From NCBI GenBank assembly GCA_027486835.1, contig JAIXOJ010000015.1, positions 1 to 36,991 on the forward strand: 36,991 bases of DNA, written 5' to 3'. A program made the position numbers and the translations under genes. The notes beneath the pieces were generated by a model. That model was not told the origin of the DNA. It worked only from the letters and a program-made list of their open reading frames with translations, and did not search any database. Origin of the DNA: Chitinophagaceae bacterium (lineage in GTDB: Bacteria; Bacteroidota; Bacteroidia; Chitinophagales; Chitinophagaceae). Below are positions 8,311-16,647 of this stretch, piece by piece (position 1 is the stretch's first letter; each line of letters opens with the position of its first letter).

Positions 8311-10572
8311 ATGAAAATATATTTTTTCCTATTCCTCTCTATAGTAGGTGCAATTACTTCTTTTGCGCAGCAAAATATTGCGGGCAACATCACAGATGCC
8401 ACCACTAATCAGCCGATAGAAGGCTGTACCATCACACTACTTCCCAGCAATAAAATAGCGATTACTGATGCAAGGGGTCATTTTAATTTTAGGGATACTT
8501 ACACTAGTACCGATCAACTTTCCATTAGTAGCATTGGATATGCCCAACAGAACATTTCCATATCCGACTTTCAAAAAAACAAGACTATTGCCATCATGCC
8601 CAAGCGAGTAGCCCTAGAAGATGTAACAGTGGTGAACAATGCGGGCAATCAATTTAAACCCATTTGCAAAACAGATATTGCCATGCGGGGCATTACCAAT
8701 TCTCAGGAAGTATTGCGCATTGTTCCAGGTATTGTCATTGGGCAGCACCAAGGCGGCGGAAAAGCAGAGCAGATTTTTCTTCGTGGGTTTGATGCAGACC
8801 ATGGCACCGATTTTAGGTTAGATGTAGATGGGATGCCTATTAATATGGTATCGCACGCACATGGGCAAGGCTTTGGGGATAGCCATTTTATTATTCCAGA
8901 AACCATAGAAAATGTTGATTATGGTAAGGGGCCATACAATGCTTCAAAAGGAGATTTTTGCACAGCGGGTTTTGTAGATTTCCATACAAAGAATGCCCTA
9001 ACTCAGAATCTGGTAAAGGCGGAACTGGGCATGTTTAATACCTATCGAGCATTGGCCATGTTCAACTTACTCAACCAGAAAGCAAAGGAAAAGCAACAAA
9101 GCTGGTATGTGGCAAGCGAGTACCGATATTCAGATGCCTATTTCGATAACCCACAACATTTTAAACGTTTTAATTTATTTACAAAATACAATGGTCAACT
9201 TTCTGCCAACACCTACCTCACCGCTTCTGCCACTACTTTTTGGAGCAAATGGGATGCTTCTGGGCAAGTGCCGGATAGGGCAGTGGACAAAGGCATCATT
9301 GGGTTTTACGGGGCTATCGACCCTTTTGAAGGTGGCATCACTTACCGCACCAATGCTAATGTGCAATTAACCACCACGCTACCAAATGGGGGCTTGCTCA
9401 AAAATCAAATGTATTATTCCAATGCTCATTTTGACCTGCATACCAACTTTACTTTCTTTTTGGTTGATACCATTAATGGAGACAAAATAAGGCAGCAGGA
9501 AGCGAGGAATTTGTTGGGATACAATGGATGCTATACTCATTCAGGTTATTTTGGCAATACCAAATTGATGACAGAAATAGGGGTAAATGTGCGTGCTGAC
9601 CACACTCATAATAGTAGTTTGTCGCACACTTCTGACCGATATATTACGCTCAACCAAATGAAACTAGGCGATATCAGTGAGCTAAGTATTGCCCCATACC
9701 TAAGCGAAACGGTGAGCATAAACAACCACCTTAGTCTAAATCTGGGACTTCGATTCGATCAGTTTTACCACCAGTACAAAAACAAACTGGCCGATGATAC
9801 GACACTGCCGGGCATTGGTACCTATAAGGCAAATGCCAATACCCTCAGCCCCAAAGTGAATATCTATTACCATGTAAACAACAGCCTTCAATTTTACCTA
9901 ACCTCGGGCAGGGGATTTCACTCTAACGATACGCGGGCGGTTGTAGTAACCAATGGCTCTCAAATATTGCCGCCCGCTTATGGGGCAGATTTGGGGACTG
10001 TATTTAAACCCACTAAAAACATCATACTGAATGCAGCCCTCTGGTATATTTATTTGGGGCAAGAGTTTGTGTATGGTGGTGATGGGGGCGATGTAACTTT
10101 TAATGGTAAAACCCGACGTGTAGGCTTTGATTTTTCTGGGAGATACCAACCAATACCCTCTTTGTATATAGATGTAGATGTGAATTACGCACATGGCCGT
10201 GCCATAAACGAAACAAAAGGCGCAGATTATATTCCCCTTGCGCCTGTATGGACAAGTGCTGGAGGCATCACTTATAGTCCTAAAAAAGGGTTCAATGGCA
10301 GTTTGCGATATCGGTATGTGGGCAACAGACCGGGCAATGAAGATTATAGCCTCACAGCCACTGGTTATTTTATTACCGATGCAGTAATCAACTATTCCAT
10401 GAAAAAAATTGAGTTGGGCTTGGTCATCAACAATGTATTGAACACCAAATGGAAAGAAACACAGTTTGATACCGAAACCCGCTTGAAAGGGGAAACACAG
10501 CCTGTAAATGAAATCTGTTTTACACCGGGAACGCCTTTTTGCATGAAAGTAAGTATTGCCTATCGGTTTTAG
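8311..10572 (+). CDS. TonB-dependent outer-membrane receptor, probable metal or metal-complex importer
   Basis: The 753-residue protein has a signal peptide (cleavage near SFAQ-Q), a carboxypeptidase-regulatory-like domain (about 22-100, IAGNITDATTNQPIEGC), a TonB plug (about 115-230, with LRGFDADHG and VDGMPINM) and a 22-strand-type barrel ending in the outer-membrane signal KVSIAYRF with terminal Phe. The plug contains His-rich stretches (QHQGGG, SHAHGQGFGDSHF), which fits binding of a transition metal. At about 750 residues it is shorter than SusC-type glycan receptors, and no SusD partner is adjacent, so a carbohydrate role is unlikely. The upstream HupE-like and YHYH proteins and the downstream Cys-rich mini-protein support a metal-uptake locus. 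The actual substrate is not visible. Confidence 0.88.
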   Translation: MKIYFFLFLSIVGAITSFAQQNIAGNITDATTNQPIEGCTITLLPSNKIAITDARGHFNFRDTYTSTDQLSISSIGYAQQNISISDFQKNKTIAIMPKRVALEDVTVVNNAGNQFKPICKTDIAMRGITNSQEVLRIVPGIVIGQHQGGGKAEQIFLRGFDADHGTDFRLDVDGMPINMVSHAHGQGFGDSHFIIPETIENVDYGKGPYNASKGDFCTAGFVDFHTKNALTQNLVKAELGMFNTYRALAMFNLLNQKAKEKQQSWYVASEYRYSDAYFDNPQHFKRFNLFTKYNGQLSANTYLTASATTFWSKWDASGQVPDRAVDKGIIGFYGAIDPFEGGITYRTNANVQLTTTLPNGGLLKNQMYYSNAHFDLHTNFTFFLVDTINGDKIRQQEARNLLGYNGCYTHSGYFGNTKLMTEIGVNVRADHTHNSSLSHTSDRYITLNQMKLGDISELSIAPYLSETVSINNHLSLNLGLRFDQFYHQYKNKLADDTTLPGIGTYKANANTLSPKVNIYYHVNNSLQFYLTSGRGFHSNDTRAVVVTNGSQILPPAYGADLGTVFKPTKNIILNAALWYIYLGQEFVYGGDGGDVTFNGKTRRVGFDFSGRYQPIPSLYIDVDVNYAHGRAINETKGADYIPLAPVWTSAGGITYSPKKGFNGSLRYRYVGNRPGNEDYSLTATGYFITDAVINYSMKKIELGLVINNVLNTKWKETQFDTETRLKGETQPVNEICFTPGTPFCMKVSIAYRF

Positions 10573-10576
10573 AAGG

Positions 10577-10747
10577 ATGGTTTCCAGTAGGAAAGGGTGT
10601 CTTTTCCCCTTGCCCACTAAGGCAGGCATTAAAGACACCACCTTCTGCTATGGCAAAATCATCGGCTTTTGCAATAAAGGCTGCAAGGAAGATTTTGTAA
10701 TAAATCCTAAGGAGTATGTAATAAAGGAAAAAGGAAAAGGAAATTAA
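10577..10747 (+). CDS. Tiny YHS/TRASH-like cysteine protein, possibly a truncated gene
   Basis: The 56-residue frame begins at an ATG just 4 bases after the receptor stop. Residues from FCYGKIIGFCNKGC to NPKEY match the YHS/TRASH metal-binding pattern (Tyr-x-Gly-Lys, FC-x2-GC, then an acidic/Phe stretch and NPxxY). The two C-terminal Cys of FCNKGC are kept. The usual N-terminal CPV or DPVCGM half is missing; instead there is one Cys in RKGCLFPLP, so it may be a decayed or truncated form. Tight spacing suggests co-expression with the receptor. A frame starting at TTG 10556 would overlap the receptor end and is less likely. It is too short to be certain it is expressed. Confidence 0.55.
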   Translation: MVSSRKGCLFPLPTKAGIKDTTFCYGKIIGFCNKGCKEDFVINPKEYVIKEKGKGN

Positions 10748-10792
10748 ACTTGCCATCCATTGATTTCTAGTTGTAGAAAGCTTCATTTTTCA

Positions 10793-10931
10793 GCCGTCAA
10801 ATGACGGGAAGCTTTCTGCCCGGCAAATTGGCTGCCGTCAAATGACAGGAAGCTTTCTGCCCGGCAAATTGGCTGCCGTCAAATGACGGGAAGCTTTCTG
10901 CCCGGCAAACGGCTTGCCGTCAAATGACGGC
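10793..10931. repeat. 41-bp tandem repeat with paired palindromes, three units and a partial
   Basis: The repeat core GCCGTCAAATGACGG recurs at 10793, 10834, 10875 and 10916, an exact 41-bp period. Each unit contains the palindrome CCGTCA-AA-TGACGG, then GGAAGCTTTC, then TGCCCGGCAAA. The second unit has one change (GACAGG). Just upstream (about 10774) GAAAGCTTC appears again. It lies in a 3' intergenic region and looks like a REP-type element. Confidence 0.9.
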
Positions 10932-10934
10932 TGA

Positions 10935-11273
10935 TTTGAAGCGCCTAAAAAGGGGCGAATTGTTTCTAGTTTTAAAGGGAAATGGCTAAAATGCTTTGTT
11001 TTTGCAATTAGATTAAAAGGAGAAGCAGGCAAAAAGTATTTTGATTCTAAATTAGCAAGAGAGAAATTGAGCAACAGCTACGAAAATTTTGTTGGCTATG
11101 TATTTTATAACGTGAAGTTGAGAGTCGCTGGAGAGTTTACCGCCGTTATAGAAGAATTGAATGCAACTAGAAAATATTATGCTAACCTTTTAGCCATCCG
11201 CAAAGGCAAGAAGCACGCCTACAAGGATAAAGGGGACGAAGTAAATGACCCAACTAAAAACCTTGGTTCTTAA
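10935..11273 (+). pseudogene. C-terminal remnant of an unrecognised protein, no ATG start
   Basis: The frame is open from the TGA at 10932-10934 to the TAA at 11271-11273 and reads as protein-like sequence, especially RLKGEAGKKYFDSKLAREKL and FTAVIEELNATRKYYANLL, a charged helical pattern. There is no in-frame ATG; the only possible start is a late TTG at 11067, which would give 68 residues. The 41-bp repeat array runs right up to the open region, so the 5' part may have been replaced by repeat DNA. I do not recognise the family. It could be a small real gene starting at 11067, but a relic seems likelier. Confidence 0.4.
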
Positions 11274-11416
11274 AATCATTGATTTATAAAATTGATAAAA
11301 GGCTGTTACTGTGGAGCGCAGCATTTTTTGTTGGCATAATGGCTAAATTTATAATTCCAAATAAATCCCTAACGTCGCAATTCAACTCAATGGGAGCAAC
11401 AGTAAATTAGTGAACC

Positions 11417-13663
11417 ATGAAAAAGAAAATTACACATGTTTTTGTAGGGTTAGTGGCACTTTGTATTGTTATAGCGACCGCTGCAAAAGCTCAGTGGAGT
11501 GTTGTTGGTGATTATCCTAAAGCAGGAGGTGTTTTTACGGACAGAATCGAACATATAACAACAGACAAAAAAGGTAATTTATATGTGGCTGGAAAGTTTA
11601 AGAACGGAAACGGAAAGTGTTATGTAGCGAAATGGGACGACAACAAATGGAGCGAAGTTGGTGGCACAAATAGTTCTAGTTTCTTCAGATACATTAAAAG
11701 TCTCACTACAGACTCGGTTGGCAACCTGTATGTAGCAGGATGGCTCAGAGCTAGCTGGGCTAGCAGTTATAAAGAATATGTTGCAAAATGGAACGGAAGC
11801 GAATGGAGCGAAGTAGGTGGTGTTAACACTTCTAATTTTGATTTTGTAATAGAGCATCTTTTTACCGATGCGAAAGGCAATCTCTATGCGGCTGGCCCTT
11901 TCCGTAAACGCAATGGAAAAGAGTATATAGCAAAATGGAATGGAAGCCAATGGAGCGAAATTTATTGTGAGGATTTATTAATATTCTGTCATCAAATTTT
12001 AAGTATTGTATCAGATTCTGACGGTAGCTTGTATGGGTCGTTTATGTTCGGAAAAGACTGGGAAAAGTCCTATGTTGCTAAGTGGAATGGAGATAAATGG
12101 ACAAAGGTTGGAAATGAAAAAGATTCAATTTTCAATGGTAATGTTTTAGACCTCATAACAGATACAAAAGGTAACCTATATGCTACAGGAGATTTCAGAA
12201 ATAGAAAAGGAAATAATTATGTGGCTAAATGGAATGGTAGAAAGTGGAGCGAAGTTGGAGGCCAGGACGATTTTATAACCAATAATCGGATTTGTAGAAT
12301 CGCCACGGATGCTAGAGGTAACTTTTATGCGGCAGTTTGGGATTACAGCACTCATAAGTCTTACATAGGAAAATGGGATGGTAATACTTGGAGCCTAATA
12401 GGTGGGCCTAACGATTCTTCGTTTAATGACTATATCGATTGCCTCATTACCGATGAGAGCGGCAACCTTTATGCTGCTGGAAATTTCAAGAACAACAAAG
12501 GGAATTACTATGTAGCTAAATGGGACGGGAAAGTATGGAGCGAAGTTGGTCTTTCAAACACAAATAAACTAAATGTTTGTATCAATACCTTAACCACAGA
12601 TGGTAACGGCAATTTGTTTGTAGGTGGGAATTTCCGGAATACCCACGATATAGCGCTAGCTAAATGGGATGGAAAAATGTGGAATGAGGTAGGAGGTACA
12701 AACGCTATTAAAGTAACTGGTCAAATTTATACCCTTCACAAGGATAAAAGCGACAACCTGTATGCAGGCGGATATTTTGTGAAAGACGTTCAAAAATCTG
12801 ATATAACAAAACGGAAAGACACCTTGTGGAGTGAAGTTAGTGGTGGTAATATAGCGAAGTTTTATAACGGAGTTAGTTGCTTTACTTCTGACAAAGCTGG
12901 GAACGTATATGCAGCAGGCTATTTAAAAGTTGGTAAAGGAGAATACTATGTTGCTAAATGGGATGGTAGCACATGGAGTGAACTGGGCGGAAGAAAAGTT
13001 TCTACATTCAATGAAAGTATAGATTGTATTGCCTGCGATGCAAGCGGCAACCTATATGTTGCTGGAGCTTTGAAGGATGTTAAAGAGAATGATTACGATA
13101 GAGATAAGTATTATGTATCAAAATGGAATGGCAATAATTGGAGCGCAGTTGGCGGTATAAACGGTTATATCTTCAATCATAAAATAAAAAGCCTAGTCAC
13201 CGATTCAGTTGGCAATTTATATGTGGCAGGTCTTTTCAGAAACGAAAACGATAGATATTATGTAGCGAAATGGGACGGCAGCAATTGGAGCGAGTTACAT
13301 GGGGCTAACACTTCTAGATTATCTGGGTTGATTAGTTGCCTTACCATTGATTTATCAGGAAATCTTTATGCTATAGGAGAATTCAAAAACGACAGTGGAA
13401 AGCATTATGTAGCCAAATGGGACGGCAAGACTTGGAGCGAGGTAGGCGGAGCGAACACTTCCACATTCAATGATGAAATTACCAGCATTACCACAGATGC
13501 GGCGGGCAATTTGTATGCGGCGGGTCGTTTCAGTCTGCCAACTGTAGGATACTATACTAACTATGTAGCCAAATACACAATCCCCAAAACTCAATCGGTG
13601 CCCAAGAAAAAGAAGTTAACTAAAGAATACCCACTAAGAAAAAGGCAACTTAAAATAAAATGA
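11417..13663 (+). CDS. Secreted 14-unit repeat protein, paralogue lacking a sorting domain
   Basis: The 748-residue paralogue of the 2297 gene has a closely matching signal peptide (MKKKITHVFVG, cleavage near AKA-Q) and again 13 units plus a partial fourteenth with the same GNLYxAG / YVAKWNG / WSEVGG frame. Its units are far more diverged from each other, and several have changed length (units 2 and 11 longer, 6 and 8 shorter). The protein ends in a very basic tail (KKKKLTKEYPLRKRQLKIK) where its relative has the type IX sorting domain. It may therefore be released to the periplasm rather than displayed, or be a decaying copy. The leader is shared with the other gene (CCCTAAC-TCGCAATTCAA about 60 bases upstream in both), and its in-frame stop supports both start choices. 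Confidence 0.8.
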   Translation: MKKKITHVFVGLVALCIVIATAAKAQWSVVGDYPKAGGVFTDRIEHITTDKKGNLYVAGKFKNGNGKCYVAKWDDNKWSEVGGTNSSSFFRYIKSLTTDSVGNLYVAGWLRASWASSYKEYVAKWNGSEWSEVGGVNTSNFDFVIEHLFTDAKGNLYAAGPFRKRNGKEYIAKWNGSQWSEIYCEDLLIFCHQILSIVSDSDGSLYGSFMFGKDWEKSYVAKWNGDKWTKVGNEKDSIFNGNVLDLITDTKGNLYATGDFRNRKGNNYVAKWNGRKWSEVGGQDDFITNNRICRIATDARGNFYAAVWDYSTHKSYIGKWDGNTWSLIGGPNDSSFNDYIDCLITDESGNLYAAGNFKNNKGNYYVAKWDGKVWSEVGLSNTNKLNVCINTLTTDGNGNLFVGGNFRNTHDIALAKWDGKMWNEVGGTNAIKVTGQIYTLHKDKSDNLYAGGYFVKDVQKSDITKRKDTLWSEVSGGNIAKFYNGVSCFTSDKAGNVYAAGYLKVGKGEYYVAKWDGSTWSELGGRKVSTFNESIDCIACDASGNLYVAGALKDVKENDYDRDKYYVSKWNGNNWSAVGGINGYIFNHKIKSLVTDSVGNLYVAGLFRNENDRYYVAKWDGSNWSELHGANTSRLSGLISCLTIDLSGNLYAIGEFKNDSGKHYVAKWDGKTWSEVGGANTSTFNDEITSITTDAAGNLYAAGRFSLPTVGYYTNYVAKYTIPKTQSVPKKKKLTKEYPLRKRQLKIK

Positions 13664-13830
13664 ACTAGTAATTAGCAGCAACTTTTCCCTTGTTCTTCCT
13701 TGTATCAGAGCTTAGAATTCACGCGCTAATTTGACCATATTATAACCCGGCAAAAAAATCTTTCCAAAATCCCGACCGTTTTTTTATGCCAAACAGTCTA
13801 TCCACTATAACTCATTAAAAAGGATAGATA

Positions 13831-14634
13831 ATGGATCGTTTGAACAACAAAGTGGCCGTGGTTTTTGCGGCATCGGGTGCAATTGCAGGTTCAGTTGCCC
13901 AAGCGTTTGCCCTTGCAGGTGCAAAAGTGTATGTAACAGGAAAAGACCCAGCGGTAGTGGGCAAGCTGGCGGATGAAATCATCCAAAATGGCGGCTGGGC
14001 AACTGCGCTCCGTGCAGATGCGCTGAGCGAAGCCGACATTGATGCGGTTTTTGAACAAGTAGTGGCAGAACAGGGCAAGGTGGACATTGTGTTCAATGGC
14101 ATCGGCATTAGACCTAGCCAAAGCCAATACGGCACACCCGCCACTGTTATTAGTTATGAAAATTTCCTAAAACCGATTACCACCATCGTGGGGTCGCAAT
14201 TTCTCACTTCAAGGGCTGCGGCCAAGTATATGGTTGCCACAAAATCTGCTGGCACTATTCTCACGCTTACTTCCAGTCTTTCCCGCTCTAAAATCCCTTT
14301 TATGGCAGGCGTAACGGCGGCAAGCACGGGCATTGAAGGGCTAACCAGAAGCCTAGCCGCGGAATTTGGCATGGTGGGCATCAAAGTAATCTGCATCAAC
14401 CCAACAGGGATGGGCGAAACCAGAACCATTCAAGAAACCGCTGCTGCCAATGCTGCTACCATTGGCATTCCCGTGGAGGCTTTCGCCCAAGAATTGGGGA
14501 AAGGGTATTTGTTAGGAAAAACGCCTTCGCTCAATGATGTAGCCAAGGTGGCCACATTTTTAGTGTCCGATGCGGGTGCTGCGTTGAACAGCCATGTAAT
14601 AGACGTTGACTTTGGCTATAAATCTGTCATTTAA
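13831..14634 (+). CDS. SDR-fold protein without the catalytic Tyr and Lys
   Basis: The 267-residue protein has the short-chain dehydrogenase/reductase fold: an N-terminal Rossmann segment (VAVVFAASGAIAGSVAQAFA, about 8-27), the NNAG-like FNGIG (88-92), TSS (147-149) and the helix GLTRSLAAEFG (170-180). The cofactor loop is unusual, with AASGAIAG where TGxxxGIG is expected. In the active site, alignment to the usual YxASKAGxEGLTRSLA gives VTAASTGIEGLTRSLA, so Tyr is Val161 and Lys is Ser165; the active-site Ser near 148 remains. It is therefore probably not a classical oxidoreductase and may bind a ligand or cofactor, or use other chemistry. It leads a same-strand run that includes a YCII-related protein, a reductase and a sigma factor. 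Confidence 0.8.
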   Translation: MDRLNNKVAVVFAASGAIAGSVAQAFALAGAKVYVTGKDPAVVGKLADEIIQNGGWATALRADALSEADIDAVFEQVVAEQGKVDIVFNGIGIRPSQSQYGTPATVISYENFLKPITTIVGSQFLTSRAAAKYMVATKSAGTILTLTSSLSRSKIPFMAGVTAASTGIEGLTRSLAAEFGMVGIKVICINPTGMGETRTIQETAAANAATIGIPVEAFAQELGKGYLLGKTPSLNDVAKVATFLVSDAGAALNSHVIDVDFGYKSVI

Positions 14635-14662
14635 TTTTTATCACTATAAACCCATTAAAAAA

Positions 14663-15007
14663 ATGGAACAATTTCTTTTGGTTTTTCATCATTTCCCTTT
14701 GTCCGAAGCGGCCAAGCCGTCGGCAGAAGTGGTAGCAGTCGTAAACCAGCAATGGCAAAACTATATTGGCGGCATCGCCGGTCAGGGCTTGTTTGTTAGT
14801 ACCCAACGTTTAGATCAGGCAGGTAGCCACGTACTGCCAGATGGCTCGTTGGTGCCTGTGGTAAACGAAGGCAAAAACTTGATCGTAGGTACGCTTACGG
14901 TAAAAGCTAGCAGCCTAGAACAGGCAATCGAATTGGCGAAGGGCTGCCCTATTTTGTCAATCGGTGGCAGTGTGGAAATAAGGCCAGTATTACCGTTCGA
15001 CATTTAA
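14663..15007 (+). CDS. YCII-related domain protein
   Basis: The 114-residue protein has the small alpha-beta barrel pattern of YCII/DGPF proteins: MEQFLLVFHH at the start, a central DGSLVPVVNEGKNLIVGTLTV, and VKASSLEQAIELAKGCPIL leading to a final VEIRPV strand. The frame opens at 14606, but ATG 14663 starts exactly at the family's first strand and the upstream residues are low-complexity, so it is preferred. It lies 28 bases after the SDR gene. YCII/DGPF genes are well known neighbours of certain ECF sigma-factor genes (the ECF42 group), and such a gene lies 1.6 kb downstream. The biochemical role of the family is largely unknown. Confidence 0.85.
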   Translation: MEQFLLVFHHFPLSEAAKPSAEVVAVVNQQWQNYIGGIAGQGLFVSTQRLDQAGSHVLPDGSLVPVVNEGKNLIVGTLTVKASSLEQAIELAKGCPILSIGGSVEIRPVLPFDI

Positions 15008-15128
15008 ATCAAACGGTGTGTAAATGCTATTCGCTTTTAAAAATCGCTCGAATCTTTAAGGGGGCTGAAACCCCAAAATGGCTTGCGATGGAATAGAAAA
15101 ACATTTATGCATCCAAATAAGTCAACAC

Positions 15129-15155
15129 AGGGCGTTGCAATAAATGCAACGCCCT
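15129..15155 (+). terminator. Perfect 11-bp hairpin between the YCII and DoxX-like genes
   Basis: AGGGCGTTGCA pairs with TGCAACGCCCT around a 5-base loop. Only ATTTAAC follows, so termination may be partial; it may separate SDR-YCII from the downstream genes. A second small hairpin (GGGG-CTGAAA-CCCC) lies near 15061-15074. Confidence 0.55.
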
Positions 15156-15183
15156 ATTTAACCCCCAATTAAACGAATTAAAA

Positions 15184-15600
15184 ATGGATAAAGTATTAAA
15201 TATCGGGAAGTATCTATTCCCCTTGTCTTTCTTGTTGTATGTGGGCTTGCATTTGGGCAAACCCGATGTGGGTGCCGCATTTGTGCCAGACTATCTACCC
15301 TTTCCCTACTTCTGGAATTATTTTACGTTGGTGTGTATCCTGTGTTTTATCATCAGTGCCGTAACAGGAAAATTCGACAAACTAGCCTATGTGTCAATGG
15401 CATTGTACGTTATTTTAATGGCATTATTAGTACACTTGCCAAGAGCGATGGGGTATGAATTGGGAACAGAAAATATGACCACCGACCTTGCTAGGGAAAA
15501 AGAGCTGGAAATGGTCAATTTTTTCCGAAACATTATGGTAACAGGTGCTTTGCTAGCATTCGCAAAATTTGTGGCCACCGATAAACGCATCATAGGATAA
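15184..15600 (+). CDS. DoxX-like four-helix membrane protein
   Basis: The 138-residue membrane protein has hydrophobic segments at about 8-24, 46-62, 67-86 and 113-128. The segment FVPDYLPFPYFWNYFT resembles the conserved loop and helix of DoxX-family proteins. These are small inner-membrane proteins tied to redox or thiosulfate metabolism in a few cases; here the function is unknown. Only one base separates its stop codon from the following reductase gene, so the two are almost certainly co-transcribed and probably translationally coupled. Confidence 0.7.
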   Translation: MDKVLNIGKYLFPLSFLLYVGLHLGKPDVGAAFVPDYLPFPYFWNYFTLVCILCFIISAVTGKFDKLAYVSMALYVILMALLVHLPRAMGYELGTENMTTDLAREKELEMVNFFRNIMVTGALLAFAKFVATDKRIIG

Positions 15601-15601
15601 C

Positions 15602-16639
15602 ATGAACAATAAAAAAGCAATCATAAAAGAATTTGGGAAGCCTTCGGTTATTCAAATAGTAGCGGAAGCAGTTCCGGAGCCAAAGGAGCATGAGGCGCGA
15701 ATCAGGATAGAAGCCTCCACCGTTTCTGCAACTGATATTTTTATTCGTAAAGGAATATACCCCTTGCTCAAACAGCAACCACCATTTACGCTGGGCTACG
15801 ATTTTGTGGGCATCGTTGATAAAGTGGGTCAAGGGGTAACCAATGTATCCGTTGGAGATAGGGTTTCGAGTATTGTGATGGTTGGCGGTAATGCCAGTTT
15901 TATTTGCACGGACGCAAACGAACTGACTAAAATACCAACAGATGTTGCAGCTGCCGACGCCGCTTGCTTTGCCTTATCTGGCATTACCGCCTATCAAATG
16001 TTTGCACATTTTGCGGGCGCGAAAGCGGGGCAACGCATTTTGATACATGGAGGCAGCGGTGCGGTGGGAGATACGCTGTTGCAGTTGGGAAGATTGCACC
16101 ATTGCGAAATGGTGGCAACCGCCTCTGCCAGCAAACATGCCCTTATAAAAAGTTATGGTGCCAAGGCAATAGACTACCACGCTGTTGACTATTTTGATAG
16201 CCTTGCAAAAAGTGCCGAAGACGGATTTGATGCCATCTTTGATTTTACCAATCAAGCTAGCTTTCACAACGACATAAAGCTCCTGAAAAAGGGTGGAACA
16301 TTGGTAACCTACGCAGTCTATACGTCTTCACTTGCAATAGAAAAGAAAACATTTTCCAACTTTATGGCTTTCGGGATGGATTTTGGGAAAATGATGATCA
16401 AATTGCTGTTCTGGAATAAGTTCAGTGGAAAAAAAGCGGTGTTCTATGGGAGTAGCGATAGTAAAAAAGCAGACCCAGCAAGGCATCAAGCAGATATGGA
16501 TCAACTATTTGAATGGCTAAAAAAAGGTGCCATCAAACCCACCATCTTTAAAATAATGGGATTAGATGAGGTAAAAGAGGCGCATCAAATGCTACAGGAC
16601 GGGAAAGTGCAAGGCCAAATTATTATTGCAAACAATTAA
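15602..16639 (+). CDS. Zinc-free medium-chain reductase, quinone-oxidoreductase-like
   Basis: The 345-residue MDR-superfamily protein has a GroES-like N-terminal domain (about 5-125) with YDFVGIVDKVGQGVTNVSVGD, and a Rossmann domain with ILIHGGSGAVGDTLLQLGRL (about 147-166), the AxxGxVG-type NADP-binding turn of quinone oxidoreductases. The Cys-rich structural-zinc loop of classical alcohol dehydrogenases is absent. The C-terminus KVQGQIIIANN is the usual final strand. It probably reduces an enone, quinone or aldehyde with NADPH; the substrate cannot be read from sequence. It is coupled to the DoxX-like gene upstream and its stop is 8 bases before the sigma-factor ATG. Confidence 0.85.
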   Translation: MNNKKAIIKEFGKPSVIQIVAEAVPEPKEHEARIRIEASTVSATDIFIRKGIYPLLKQQPPFTLGYDFVGIVDKVGQGVTNVSVGDRVSSIVMVGGNASFICTDANELTKIPTDVAAADAACFALSGITAYQMFAHFAGAKAGQRILIHGGSGAVGDTLLQLGRLHHCEMVATASASKHALIKSYGAKAIDYHAVDYFDSLAKSAEDGFDAIFDFTNQASFHNDIKLLKKGGTLVTYAVYTSSLAIEKKTFSNFMAFGMDFGKMMIKLLFWNKFSGKKAVFYGSSDSKKADPARHQADMDQLFEWLKKGAIKPTIFKIMGLDEVKEAHQMLQDGKVQGQIIIANN

Positions 16640-16647
16640 TATTGCGA

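Noticed and set aside
8311-10572. SusC-type glycan importer
   Set aside because: Too short for SusC, no SusD-like lipoprotein gene next to it, and no glycoside hydrolases in the window.
9898-10641. Minus-strand 247-codon frame opposite the TonB receptor gene
   Set aside because: It is antisense to well-conserved barrel sequence and has no recognisable motif; a chance open frame.
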